Of a DNA stretch of 64,000 nt, positions 1-7,973 are shown in pieces. Under the pieces are notes generated by a model, which saw only the letters and a program-made list of their open reading frames with translations, did not search any database and was not told where the DNA came from. The stretch's first letter is position 1, and each line of letters starts with the position of its first letter. Made by a program: the position numbers and the translations under genes. Origin of the DNA: Deltaproteobacteria bacterium (lineage in GTDB: Bacteria; Acidobacteriota; Thermoanaerobaculia; Multivoradales; JAHZIX01); assembly GCA_022601195.1 (NCBI GenBank), contig JAHZIX010000044.1, positions 268,125-332,124 of the forward strand, written 5' to 3'.

Positions 1-233
1 CCAAGAAGACCTACGTCAGCCTTCGCCGCTCAAAACAATTCGCCCTGATTCAGCCTTCTACCAAGACCCGGGTCGATGTCGGCCTCAATTGCAAAGGCAC
101 TCCAGCCACGGAACGCCTGGAGGTCTCTGGCAGTTTCAACGCCATGGTGAGTCACCGCGTCAGATTGACGGAACCCGGCCAGGTCGATGACGAATTGGCT
201 GCTTGGCTGCGAGCTGCCTACGAAGCTTCCTGA
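1..233 (+). CDS. DUF5655-type protein, 3' end only
   Basis: The window opens inside a gene that runs in frame from base 3 to a TGA at 231-233. The 76 visible residues begin KKTYVSLRRSKQFALIQPS and continue through a TKTRVDVGLN stretch and an FNAMVSHRVRL stretch to a helical end (DDELAAWLRAAYEAS). This is the look of the C-terminal DUF5655 domain found in DUF4287/DUF5655 proteins, a small cytosolic family without an established role. The start and N-terminal domain lie outside the window. Family assignment is from recalled sequence character. Confidence 0.7.
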   Translation, partial: KKTYVSLRRSKQFALIQPSTKTRVDVGLNCKGTPATERLEVSGSFNAMVSHRVRLTEPGQVDDELAAWLRAAYEAS

Positions 234-334
234 ACCGACCCGGGTGCTGCTTTCGTAAGGCAACAAGCAGGGCGAAGGGAATCCCCTCTCCTGCGATTTC
301 ACCATCCTGGTTCGGAAAGGGAAGGAATTCTCCT

Positions 335-739
335 ATGAATAGTCTCTCTAAGGGTCAACGCATCACCAGTTGGGTCTTGCAACTCGCCGCCGCCGGCATT
401 CTTCTGCAAACTCTGTTCTTCAAATTCACCGCAGCACCGGAATCTGTATACATCTTCTCGAAGCTGGGGATGGAGCCGTGGGGCCGCCTTGGCAGCGGTG
501 TCACTGAGTTGATCGCCTCTCTACTGCTCCTGGTTCCTGCCACCGCAGCAACCGGGGCCGTTCTGGCGATAGGAGTCATGGTAGGAGCCATCTTCAGCCA
601 CCTCACCGTTCTCGGCATCGAAGTTCAGGGGGATGGGGGAGGTCTCTTCGCCCTAGCCCTGGTGGTCTTTGGGGCCGCCTGCGGTGTCGCATTTCTGCGG
701 CGGAAGCAGTTACCCATCATCGGCAGCCGATTCTCATAA
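335..739 (+). CDS. DoxX-like four-helix membrane protein
   Basis: A 134-residue integral membrane protein with four hydrophobic segments, at roughly residues 12-32, 47-68, 72-95 and 103-122. The layout and the conserved look (LFFKFTAAPESV near the first helix, then GSGVTELIASLLLL) match the DoxX/DoxX-like family, whose members are small inner-membrane proteins of mostly unknown function, some tied to quinone or thiol redox. The ATG at 335 is chosen because GGGAAGGAA lies just upstream; a longer reading from 203 would overlap the preceding gene. It stands alone, 66 bp before the helicase gene. Confidence 0.75.
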   Translation: MNSLSKGQRITSWVLQLAAAGILLQTLFFKFTAAPESVYIFSKLGMEPWGRLGSGVTELIASLLLLVPATAATGAVLAIGVMVGAIFSHLTVLGIEVQGDGGGLFALALVVFGAACGVAFLRRKQLPIIGSRFS

Positions 740-805
740 CGAGCTTCGGAGAACTTTCTACCAAAGGCAACAGAAAGAGCCCTCCGGAGACATATACTCC
801 GCTCC

Positions 806-3253
806 ATGGCACCCCGCCTCGACCCTGAAAACCTTACCCTCGACCTGGCGGTGGCCGATCTCCTCGAGACTCGGCTGGTACGAAGCCTCGGCTTCGCCAA
901 CCGGGGAGGCTACGAGCGCATGTGGCTCGGCCAGGCGATCCATAGCCGCTACCAGGAACAAGCCCTGGAAGAAGACCCAACTTACCAAAGGGAGGTCACC
1001 GTCACCCTGGAATTCGAACATCGGGGGTGGCAGGTGCGGATTCGAGGCCGCATCGACGGGCTCCGCCGGGATCCCGACGGAGTGCGGGTCATCGAGGAGA
1101 TCAAGTCGGTTCGTCGCGGTGGGCAACTCGCTCCCGCCGTCCGGGAGCTCTACCAACGCCAAGCGCTGCTCTACGCCTGGATGCTCCAAGCCCAAGCCCA
1201 AGACCTGGACAAAGACAAAAAGGAAGAGATTCGCGCCGAGCTGGTCTTGATCGAGATCGGCAGTGACGAGACGGAGCGCCAGGAGGTCTCCGGAGACCTA
1301 CGAGGCATCGAGGCCTCGGTAAAGCGCCTCCTCAACAGCCTGCTGAGTACCCACGAGAAGCAGCTCGAAGAGAGGCAACAGCGCCAAGCCGCTGCTGAAG
1401 CACTGAGCTTTCCATTTCCGGAAATGAGGCCGGGGCAGGAAGAGATTCTCACCGCCGTCGAAACCGCTCTCAAAAACCGGGAGCACGTCTTGGTAGAGGC
1501 AGCTACCGGCATCGGCAAGACGATTGCCGCTCTCTACCCAACCATCCGCTACTGCCTGAGCCACAACAAGCGCATCTTCGTGCTCACTGCCAAGACCCTC
1601 CAGCAGGAGATGGCCGGGGCTGTCCTCGAGATGCTCAACCAGCACAAGGCATTCCACAGCTTGCGGCTGCGGGCCAAAGCCAAGATGTGTGCCAATGACC
1701 AGGTGATCTGCCACGAGGAATACTGCCCCTACGCCCGCGACTACTACCAAAAGCTCAACAGCTCGGCGGTGCTGGAGGATCTGCTCTATCGCCATGGAAA
1801 CCTCGATCCGGACTCCATCTACTCGGCCGCCCGCAAAGCCGAGGTCTGTCCCTTCGAAGTCAGCCTGGAGCTAGGCCGCACGGTGCAGGTTACCGTTTGC
1901 GACTACAACTACGCCTTCGACCCTTATGTAGCCCTGTCGGATTTCAGTGGAGATGAAGACCTCGGTGACACCATTTTGGTGATCGACGAGATCCACAACC
2001 TGGTCAGCCGAGGCCGGGGCTATTACAGCCCGGAACTGGGATCGAAGGCCGCGGCGGCAGCAGCGGATGCCATGAGCATGGGAGGGGACCCGGTCCACTA
2101 CCAAATACAGGACATCTGCCGCAGGCTCTCCGCCCTCATCGAGCGAACCTGCCGGGAGAGTCTCGAGGAAGGCGGCCCCTACATGGAAGCCGCAGAGGTT
2201 TCCTTGCCGGAAGACAAGCTGTGGCGACTCAGACCGGCCTTCGACGCAGCCTTCGTCGACTACCTGGAGTACCAACGGGACCAAAAGAGCTTTCGCGCTG
2301 AGGACCCCTTCGTGGACCTCTATTTCTCTTTCCTCCGCTTTCTCAACGGGTTGGTGACCACCAACGATGCCTTTAGCCATTGCGTGGAAAAACGCTCCGA
2401 CGGTTATTGGCTGAGAATCCTGTGCAAGGACCCGAGCCAATTTCTCGGCAAAGTCATGGAGCGTTGCCACTCGGTCATCGGGCTGTCGGCAACCCTTTCC
2501 CCACCGGAGTTCTACCGGGATCTTCTGGGGTTCGAACCGGGGCGAACCGCTACGGTGGCGGTCGCCAATCCCTTCCCCTCCGAGCAACGCCGTCTCGTCA
2601 TCGATGCGGGCATTGCCACCACTTGGAAGGAACGCCCTCGCTACTACCCGAAAATCGCCCAACGCCTCGGGGAAATGGCCGATTCCGTACCGGGCAACTG
2701 CTTGGCACTCTTCCCTAGCTATGACTTTCTCGCTCAGGTGGCGGGCCAGTTGCAATCCGACACCAAGCGAGTGCTCGTTCAGCACCGAGCAGACGGCGAC
2801 CGGGAAAGGGACGAGATATTGGAGACGCTGCGCTCGGCGGTGATGGGAGACATCCTATTGCTGGCCGTGGCCGGAGGTGTCTTTGCCGAGGGAGTGGACT
2901 ATCCCGGAGACATGCTCAAGGCGGTAGCTGTGGTCGGCCCCTGTCTTCCAGGGGTCAGCCTGGAACAGCGGCTCCTCAAGGAGTACTACGATGAACGCTT
3001 CGAAAAAGGCTTCGAGTACTCGTTCGTCGTCCCCGGCATGACCCGGGTCGTGCAGGCCGCGGGACGCCTCATTCGATCCCCCAAGGACAGCGGAGTCATC
3101 GCCCTGTTCGATCGACGCTTCCTGAGAAAGCCCTACAGCCGCCACCTACCAGCGGATTGGATCCCGGAGGAAGGCCTCAAGACCCTGGTCGGAGTGCCCG
3201 CCAAAGCCGCGAAAGAGTTCTTTGCTGCAGAGCTCAGTGAAACAGAGTTCTAG
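806..3253 (+). CDS. PD-(D/E)XK nuclease / XPD-DinG family helicase fusion
   Basis: An 815-residue DNA repair enzyme. The N-terminal ~200 residues look like a Cas4/RecB-type nuclease: GRIDG near residue 82 and VIEEIKS near 96-101 supply the Asp and Glu-x-Lys of the active site. The rest is a superfamily 2 helicase of the XPD/DinG/Rad3 group, with Walker A (ATGIGKT, about 233), four cysteines between about 293 and 347 placed as the iron-sulfur cluster of this group, a Walker B DEIH (about 392) instead of the usual DEAH, and a motif VI QAAGRLIRS near 749. It would unwind DNA 5' to 3' and possibly cut it. The ATG at 806 falls 66 bp after the DoxX-like gene. Domain identities are strong; the substrate is unknown. 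Confidence 0.88.
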   Translation: MAPRLDPENLTLDLAVADLLETRLVRSLGFANRGGYERMWLGQAIHSRYQEQALEEDPTYQREVTVTLEFEHRGWQVRIRGRIDGLRRDPDGVRVIEEIKSVRRGGQLAPAVRELYQRQALLYAWMLQAQAQDLDKDKKEEIRAELVLIEIGSDETERQEVSGDLRGIEASVKRLLNSLLSTHEKQLEERQQRQAAAEALSFPFPEMRPGQEEILTAVETALKNREHVLVEAATGIGKTIAALYPTIRYCLSHNKRIFVLTAKTLQQEMAGAVLEMLNQHKAFHSLRLRAKAKMCANDQVICHEEYCPYARDYYQKLNSSAVLEDLLYRHGNLDPDSIYSAARKAEVCPFEVSLELGRTVQVTVCDYNYAFDPYVALSDFSGDEDLGDTILVIDEIHNLVSRGRGYYSPELGSKAAAAAADAMSMGGDPVHYQIQDICRRLSALIERTCRESLEEGGPYMEAAEVSLPEDKLWRLRPAFDAAFVDYLEYQRDQKSFRAEDPFVDLYFSFLRFLNGLVTTNDAFSHCVEKRSDGYWLRILCKDPSQFLGKVMERCHSVIGLSATLSPPEFYRDLLGFEPGRTATVAVANPFPSEQRRLVIDAGIATTWKERPRYYPKIAQRLGEMADSVPGNCLALFPSYDFLAQVAGQLQSDTKRVLVQHRADGDRERDEILETLRSAVMGDILLLAVAGGVFAEGVDYPGDMLKAVAVVGPCLPGVSLEQRLLKEYYDERFEKGFEYSFVVPGMTRVVQAAGRLIRSPKDSGVIALFDRRFLRKPYSRHLPADWIPEEGLKTLVGVPAKAAKEFFAAELSETEF

Positions 3254-3371
3254 ACACTTAGGGCATCTGCTTGCTAGTAAAGTCCCTTTGGGCCCTTGAG
3301 AGCGAAGAGCCTTGAGGAAGCTCGATAGGCACCCCCCAGGGAAGGCTCCTCGGAAAGGCCCCGAAGAAAAG

Positions 3372-4400
3372 CTAAGCCCCAGCCACCAGAGACACCTGTA
3401 CGGGCTCACCGGGAGTCAAGACACCTTCCGAGAGCTGGATTCGCAGGCGATAACCCCACTGTGGAGTGTTGGCTCGCAGCCATAGGGCTTCCGGCAGGAG
3501 CAATCGTTCGTTACCGATGCTGGTTACAGTTCCGACCAGATGCTCCCCGGTGGCTCGGCGAACCTCGGCTCTACCTCCCACCCGGCCCTGGGGTGCCACC
3601 GGGGAACTGAACCAGGCATGGACTTCCCAAGTTTCCATGGCGCTGACCCGGACCACTGCTCCGCCTTCTTTGACCCACTCCCCCGGCGCAAGGTAGGTCT
3701 CCATCACTTGGCCCGCTACGGAGCTTCGCAAGGTCAACCGGCTGATGCGAGCCTCTAGTTCCGAGAGGCGCCGCTCGGCCGCCTCCAGTTGCCATGGGTT
3801 AGCACCGGGAGCAGCGGCCGCCCGTCGGCGAGCTCGAGTAGCGCTCTGCCTCGCCAAGGCCAGGCGACCGCGATCCGCTTCCACCCGAGTTTGAGTAACC
3901 TCCATCTCGCGCCGTACATCTTGGGCCCGCTCCGCTGCAGAAACTCCCTCCGCTACCAGTCGTTCGGCGACCGAGAGCTGCTCCCCAAGGGCCCGCAGCC
4001 GGGCTTCTCCTTCCGCCACTCGAGCACTCAGCTCCGCGAGCTCCAAACCTGCTGACTCGCGATCCCGCTCGTATCGACGTGACTGCCCCTGCAGGCTCGA
4101 GAGCTCTCGTTCGCTCAAAGCCTCTAGCTCCGCCTCCAAAACCTCGGTCCGTGCTCGTAGCGCTGCGCCATCGAATCGCGCCACGATGTCACCAACAGCC
4201 ACTGCCTGGTGCAGAACCGCATTCAATTCGAGCAGAACTCCATCCTCCGGGGCTGACAGGATCACCGAAGGTGCCCACGCTAGAGCAGGAATCTGGGTCG
4301 ATGGGCGATGGGCGATGGCCAATAGAGCGAAGCAAAGACCCACCAACCACACCAGGGTCGAAACTCGGCGGCGCAACGCTGGGGACGCAGAAAATTTCAT
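3372..4400 (-). CDS. HlyD/MFP-type periplasmic adaptor
   Basis: A 342-residue protein with an N-terminal membrane anchor (about residues 12-30), a lipoyl-like half motif with APEDGVLLEL and VAVGDIVARFD, a long coiled-coil hairpin (about 75-220, rich in Ala, Glu and Arg), the second half motif (SSVAGQVMETYLAPGEWV), and a beta-barrel region. This is the order of membrane-fusion proteins that bridge inner-membrane pumps to the outer membrane. No transporter sits beside it. It is third in a minus-strand operon, 5 bp after the DUF4956 gene, with a strong AAGGAGG site before its ATG. Its partner pump is unknown. Confidence 0.82.
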   Translation of the reverse strand: MKFSASPALRRRVSTLVWLVGLCFALLAIAHRPSTQIPALAWAPSVILSAPEDGVLLELNAVLHQAVAVGDIVARFDGAALRARTEVLEAELEALSERELSSLQGQSRRYERDRESAGLELAELSARVAEGEARLRALGEQLSVAERLVAEGVSAAERAQDVRREMEVTQTRVEADRGRLALARQSATRARRRAAAAPGANPWQLEAAERRLSELEARISRLTLRSSVAGQVMETYLAPGEWVKEGGAVVRVSAMETWEVHAWFSSPVAPQGRVGGRAEVRRATGEHLVGTVTSIGNERLLLPEALWLRANTPQWGYRLRIQLSEGVLTPGEPVQVSLVAGA

Positions 4401-4405
4401 GGTTA

Positions 4406-5095
4406 TCAGCCTCCTTGTACTCGTGCCGCTGGGAGCAACGACACCGCTCGCACTCCAGCCGTCTTGAGCTCACTCACCAAATCGGCACCGGCCTGGTCAC
4501 TCTTTAGGTCGAGGTCATATACCAGTTCATCCTCAATTTCGCTGACACTCCTCAGGCCACTCAGACGGAAGGAGGAACAGTGGTTTCCCAAGATCTCCCC
4601 GAGGCGATCCCGCTGTGCTTTGTCCCCACTGACACGGAAGCGCAGCAACCCTTCCTGCAGGGTCGGAGCACCAAAAGAGCTCCACGATAGAAACAGGGCC
4701 GCGGCACCGATGCTCGCCGCGGAGACCATCGCCAGGACTCCCGCTCCCACTCCGGCGGCCATACCTACAGCCACCGAGAGAAAGAGAAAAGCCGTGTCGA
4801 GAGCATCTTTGATGGGGGTGCGAAAGCGAACGATTGCGAGGGCCGCCCCCAAACCGAAGGCCCTGGCCAGGCTGTCACCTACGACACACATGATCACCGC
4901 CACGACGAGGCTCAGGAGGACCAGAGACTGAACAAAGTTCTGGCTGTAGTTGAGAGTGCCATGGGAAGCGCGATAGACCCAAGCGACGAACAAACCGCAG
5001 AGAAACGCCACCAACAACCTCAACAACATATCCGGAAGACTGATCGCTGTCGGCCCAGCGGACTCAGCGATGAGAGTACTGAATAGATCATTCAT
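4406..5095 (-). CDS. DUF4956 membrane protein
   Basis: A 229-residue membrane protein. Hydrophobic helices lie at about residues 23-45, 53-75 and 100-138, and the segment GAALAIVRFRTPIKDALDTA is the family signature I associate with DUF4956. The C-terminal third is soluble and ferredoxin-fold-like (LRSVSEIEDELVYDLDL). DUF4956 genes commonly neighbour VTC-domain genes, as here: the start overlaps the stop of the VTC gene by 4 bp (ATGA), which implies translational coupling. The family has no defined biochemical role; a link with inorganic polyphosphate is suggested only by the neighbour. Confidence 0.85.
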   Translation of the reverse strand: MNDLFSTLIAESAGPTAISLPDMLLRLLVAFLCGLFVAWVYRASHGTLNYSQNFVQSLVLLSLVVAVIMCVVGDSLARAFGLGAALAIVRFRTPIKDALDTAFLFLSVAVGMAAGVGAGVLAMVSAASIGAAALFLSWSSFGAPTLQEGLLRFRVSGDKAQRDRLGEILGNHCSSFRLSGLRSVSEIEDELVYDLDLKSDQAGADLVSELKTAGVRAVSLLPAARVQGG

Positions 5096-5829
5096 GATGC
5101 ATACACCAAGTTCGAAATCACCGGCGAGCGATCAAGGGAAAAGATACCCAGCCCGTATTTGGAACAGGAGCAGCGCTCGAGCTCAAAATCGTGAGCAAGG
5201 CGCTGCATCCAGCGAGGCGCCGCGCCGAAGAATTTGAGCTCGAGGACCACTCGATCATCGAGCTCCGGAAAGATCCATCCTCCCTCTGCGGGAGCCAGAG
5301 CAGCACAAGGCTCGATCACTTGCGCTTCGATGGCCCGGTCAAAGGTCATTCGAACCCCATCTCCCCAGGGACTAGTCCAAGCCAAGCGGGTGTATTTGAC
5401 CCACATGCGCGGCACCATGGTCCGATGGTCAATGACCTCGCGGATCGTATCGAGGGCGGAAGGGTCGTTGTCATTCCTGTAGGCGTTGACCGGGGCGAGC
5501 CCATTCGCCACCCGCTCCGCATCGGTAGCGTCGAGAAGGACTCGAGTCTTGGTAATCGAGGATCCGTAGCGCTGCTTGAGCTCGAGAAAGTAGGGAGGGC
5601 GGGGACTCTGGCGGTAGCATCGCAACCGTACCTTGGAGCGCAACACCACCCCTTCATCGGTCTCAGAGGCATCTTCATCTAGGGGCGTATCGAAATAGAG
5701 ACTGTTGACGATGTATTCGCCATCCTTCGAGTGAGCGTCCGGTTCGAGGTGAAAGCGGGCAATCTCCTGAAGTTCCTGTGCCACTTGTTCAGAGATACGG
5801 TATTTGAGCTCAAAGCGTGCCTGAGACAT
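5092..5829 (-). CDS. VTC-domain protein (putative polyphosphate polymerase)
   Basis: A 245-residue protein with the VTC tunnel-domain pattern: FELKYRIS near the N terminus, YIVNSLYFDTP, FLELKQRYG and a late VVLELKFFG supply the alternating basic and acidic strand residues of this triphosphate-tunnel fold. Eukaryotic VTC4 makes polyphosphate from ATP; bacterial homologues are usually annotated as polyphosphate polymerase domain proteins. I chose the ATG at 5829 because GAGGA sits 6 bases upstream; an extension to 5880 would need TTG and lacks a ribosome site. First gene of the VTC-DUF4956-HlyD operon. Activity in bacteria is an inference. Confidence 0.85.
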   Translation of the reverse strand: MSQARFELKYRISEQVAQELQEIARFHLEPDAHSKDGEYIVNSLYFDTPLDEDASETDEGVVLRSKVRLRCYRQSPRPPYFLELKQRYGSSITKTRVLLDATDAERVANGLAPVNAYRNDNDPSALDTIREVIDHRTMVPRMWVKYTRLAWTSPWGDGVRMTFDRAIEAQVIEPCAALAPAEGGWIFPELDDRVVLELKFFGAAPRWMQRLAHDFELERCSCSKYGLGIFSLDRSPVISNLVYAS

Positions 5830-6105
5830 ATCGATCCTCGCGAATGGATTATCAGAGGCCGTCGAGAGAACTTCCAGCAAACTGTTAGCTCCGCAACGGC
5901 CATGGTGTTACCTGTGACATAGATGCAACAGTCTTGAAGATCCTTCGCCCTGGGTGGGAAAAATCTCTGAAAAAGACTCGACAGAGTGGACTGGAGGGTG
6001 AGCGAGGCTCCAACGGAGGAATAGGGATGACGATCCCACCACGGAACTAGCTCCATTTGTCGACCGGGCTAAACCGATTTCCTAGACCAACCGTATAAAA
6101 GAGTG

Positions 6106-6178
6106 AGCGCGGCAAGACAAGAGACGGTCTCCTCGCTTCTCCTCCTAGAAGACCCTGCTAACGCGGGGTCATTTTTTT
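6106..6178 (+). ncRNA. Candidate small RNA 1 with CCUCCU motif
   Basis: A possible transcript of about 70 nt on the plus strand. TATAAA at 6094-6099 could be its -10 box; no clear -35 is visible. It carries CTCCTCCT at 6139-6146, complementary to Shine-Dalgarno sequences, then ends in the terminator hairpin at 6151-6170. The same organisation recurs about 120 bases downstream. No open reading frame is evident. Start site and existence of the RNA are inferred. Confidence 0.35.
6151..6178 (+). terminator. Intrinsic terminator, first copy
   Basis: GACCCTGC (6151-6158) pairs with GCGGGGTC (6163-6170) around a TAAC loop, with one T-G wobble, and is followed by seven T residues at 6172-6178. It points in the plus direction, although no plus-strand protein gene precedes it. 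Confidence 0.75.
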
Positions 6179-6240
6179 GCAATCTTTTCTATTCCGAAAA
6201 CTTTCCCATCTAAGTTCTCGTAGATTCAAGCAGAGAGATT

Positions 6241-6297
6241 CGAATGGACTCTCTCTCTCCCTCCTCCTGACCCCGCTTAGGCGGGGTCACTTTTTTT
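6241..6297 (+). ncRNA. Candidate small RNA 2 with CCUCCUCCU motif
   Basis: 3' part of a second plus-strand transcript. CCCTCCTCCT ends at 6268 and abuts the terminator hairpin at 6269-6288. The 5' end is not visible; it should lie between 6180 and about 6240. Its 3' end is antisense to the last codons of the CpxP-like gene, whose stop lies in the hairpin arm. Inferred from symmetry with the first copy. Confidence 0.3.
6269..6297 (+). terminator. Intrinsic terminator, second copy
   Basis: GACCCCGC (6269-6276) and GCGGGGTC (6281-6288) form a perfect 8-bp stem with a TTAG loop, followed after AC by seven T residues (6291-6297). Compared with the first copy the T-G wobble is replaced by C-G, a pairing-preserving change. 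Confidence 0.78.
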
Positions 6298-6772
6298 GCC
6301 CTCGAGGCCCCCAACGGTCGTCTCGCTTCTGAAAACGCTCTCCAACGCGGCCAAGAAAGCGACGGTAAACGTTCAATTGACGTCGGTTGAGGATCTTCGA
6401 CGAGCGGAGCACCGCTTCGGCCAGAAGGCGATGTCTTTCACCGTATAAGAGTGAAAGCTCATCGATCGCTCCTTCGATGCGTTGCCGATCCGGATTGGGG
6501 GCCGAGAGTAAACGCTTCAATCGCTGCTGCGCAGCCCGCTGACGACGATGGTTGCGGCGAGCCTGCTCATAGAAATCCTTCTGGATGGTCACGAATCGAG
6601 CCCGGGGTTCCCCGTCCAGATCCAGTTGTTCCACCAACTGCTCCAAGGCTCGGCCGGGATTGTTCACCGCTGGTGGCTTCGGCGTCCAATGGCGTATCAC
6701 CAGAGTCGAGACGATGCCCAGGTTCACCCCCAAAGAGAGGGCCAATACCAGAATCAACCACCACCGTTTCAT
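6287..6772 (-). CDS. CpxP/Spy-like periplasmic metal-sensor protein
   Basis: A 161-residue protein with one N-terminal membrane anchor or signal (residues 4-26) followed by an almost entirely helical, Arg/Gln-rich domain. The pattern of paired helices with LEQLVEQLDLDGEPRARF and later RQLNVYRRFLGRVGERF resembles the periplasmic heavy-metal sensor/CpxP-Spy superfamily, which monitors envelope or metal stress. It is the last gene of the sigma/anti-sigma operon and overlaps the anti-sigma stop by 4 bp (ATGA). A reading from 6979 was rejected because it would run through the anti-sigma gene. The ligand is unknown. Confidence 0.72.
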   Translation of the reverse strand: MKRWWLILVLALSLGVNLGIVSTLVIRHWTPKPPAVNNPGRALEQLVEQLDLDGEPRARFVTIQKDFYEQARRNHRRQRAAQQRLKRLLSAPNPDRQRIEGAIDELSLLYGERHRLLAEAVLRSSKILNRRQLNVYRRFLGRVGERFQKRDDRWGPRGQKK

Positions 6773-7227
6773 GGCCCTACCTCGTCTTCCGCCTCGAAAG
6801 GAGTGCTCTCTTCCAGGGCTTGCCAATACAGATCCGTCAAACTGGTATCCGCTTCTGCACTGATCATCCCGAAGGTCTCCCCAGGGGCTACCCAAGCGCT
6901 CAGGGAATATCCCAAGGCAGCTCCGGTCACCAAGGCAGCAGCCGCTACGACTCGAGCCCAGGAGGGCAGCAGCCCCCAAGAGAACTCCGTGCCGCCTGGC
7001 TGCGCCGCCTCTAAGCGGGCGAAGACATCCGCTTGGAGACCAGCAGCAACCGATCCGGGAGGCAACTGGAGATCCTCCCAGATCTCTTGGAATTGGTGGA
7101 AGGTAGCTTCCATTTCCGGCTCCCTCTCCAAACGACGACGAAGCCGACCTTCTTCCGCCTCTGGAAGCTCGCCGTGCAACAGCTTCATCAGCTGTCCTAA
7201 CTCCGCCTTGCTGATCCCATTCCTCAT
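6769..7227 (-). CDS. Anti-sigma factor, single-pass membrane protein
   Basis: A 152-residue protein with a helical N-terminal domain (LMKLLHGELPEAEEGRLRRRL), a single transmembrane segment at about residues 92-113, and a short outer domain. The N-terminal sequence has the form of an anti-sigma factor domain that holds an ECF sigma factor at the membrane, but I see no His-x3-Cys-x2-Cys zinc motif. It starts at the ATG at 7227 (AGGA nearby), 22 bp after the sigma gene, and overlaps the CpxP-like gene. Position and shape carry the assignment. Confidence 0.75.
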   Translation of the reverse strand: MRNGISKAELGQLMKLLHGELPEAEEGRLRRRLEREPEMEATFHQFQEIWEDLQLPPGSVAAGLQADVFARLEAAQPGGTEFSWGLLPSWARVVAAAALVTGAALGYSLSAWVAPGETFGMISAEADTSLTDLYWQALEESTPFEAEDEVGP

Positions 7228-7249
7228 CGTCCTGCCTTCGCTTTCCTGA

Positions 7250-7861
7250 TCACTGCTGCGCATTTTCCCCATGAGATGACAAACTTCTTTCCTGGGTGAG
7301 ACGCCTCATGGCTCGAAATAGCCGGCTTTCCACCGCTCCCTCCGAAATCTCCAAAACCTCCGCGATCTCTCGGTAGGTCAGACCTTCGAACTTCGCCAGC
7401 ACCAGCACGACTCTTTGATTGGCCGGCAACCGGCTCATGGAAAGGCGGGTCCGGTGCCACGCTTGGCGAATCTCCAACGCCGCTTCCGGATCGACTCCTG
7501 AGTCCGGAGGGTCGAGCTCGCAAGGGGCCTCATCCGAACCCGAGGACAACCCCACGAATCGGACGATGCGGCGACGGCGTAATTGATTCAGGCAGTGATT
7601 CGTAGCGATGCGATACAGCCATGTAAAGACCTGGCCCCGAGGTTGAAAGGTCGCTGCCTTTCGATAGACCTTGAGGAACACTTCCTGGGCCGCATCCCGT
7701 GCGTCCTCCGGGTTGCCCAAGATCCGTTCACAAAGGTGCAACAGGCGCCTCTGGTGACGATCCACAAGGAAACCGAAGGCTTCCGCATCTCCTGCGGCAA
7801 CTCGCGCGAGCACTTTGCGGTCACGATCGGCTTCGCCGGGTAAAGCAGCCTGATTATCCAC
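7250..7861 (-). CDS. ECF RNA polymerase sigma factor (RpoE-like)
   Basis: A 203-residue sigma-70 family protein with only regions 2 and 4. Region 2 is seen at about residues 27-95 (DARDAAQEVFLKVYR, then FTWLYRIATNHCLNQLRRR); region 4 at about 135-190 (LPANQRVVLVLAKFEGLTYREI and an EGAVESRLFRAMRRL helix-turn-helix). It should direct RNA polymerase to a specific promoter set when its anti-sigma partner releases it. It leads a three-gene operon with the anti-sigma and CpxP-like genes, so an envelope or metal stress signal is likely. I could not identify its own target promoter. Confidence 0.92.
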   Translation of the reverse strand: MDNQAALPGEADRDRKVLARVAAGDAEAFGFLVDRHQRRLLHLCERILGNPEDARDAAQEVFLKVYRKAATFQPRGQVFTWLYRIATNHCLNQLRRRRIVRFVGLSSGSDEAPCELDPPDSGVDPEAALEIRQAWHRTRLSMSRLPANQRVVLVLAKFEGLTYREIAEVLEISEGAVESRLFRAMRRLTQERSLSSHGENAQQ

Positions 7862-7973
7862 GCCACTCCATGGAACCCTCCCGGAGCCCTTTTCCTGCGG
7901 TCCTTAGATTTTTTTCTCTTCTACCTAAGAGAAGGCAGATGCCGAAGCCGGCAAAAACCAGAGCCACCCGGTG

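Noticed and set aside
1871..2785. 304-codon minus-strand open frame
   Set aside because: Antisense to the helicase core, whose motifs are unambiguous.
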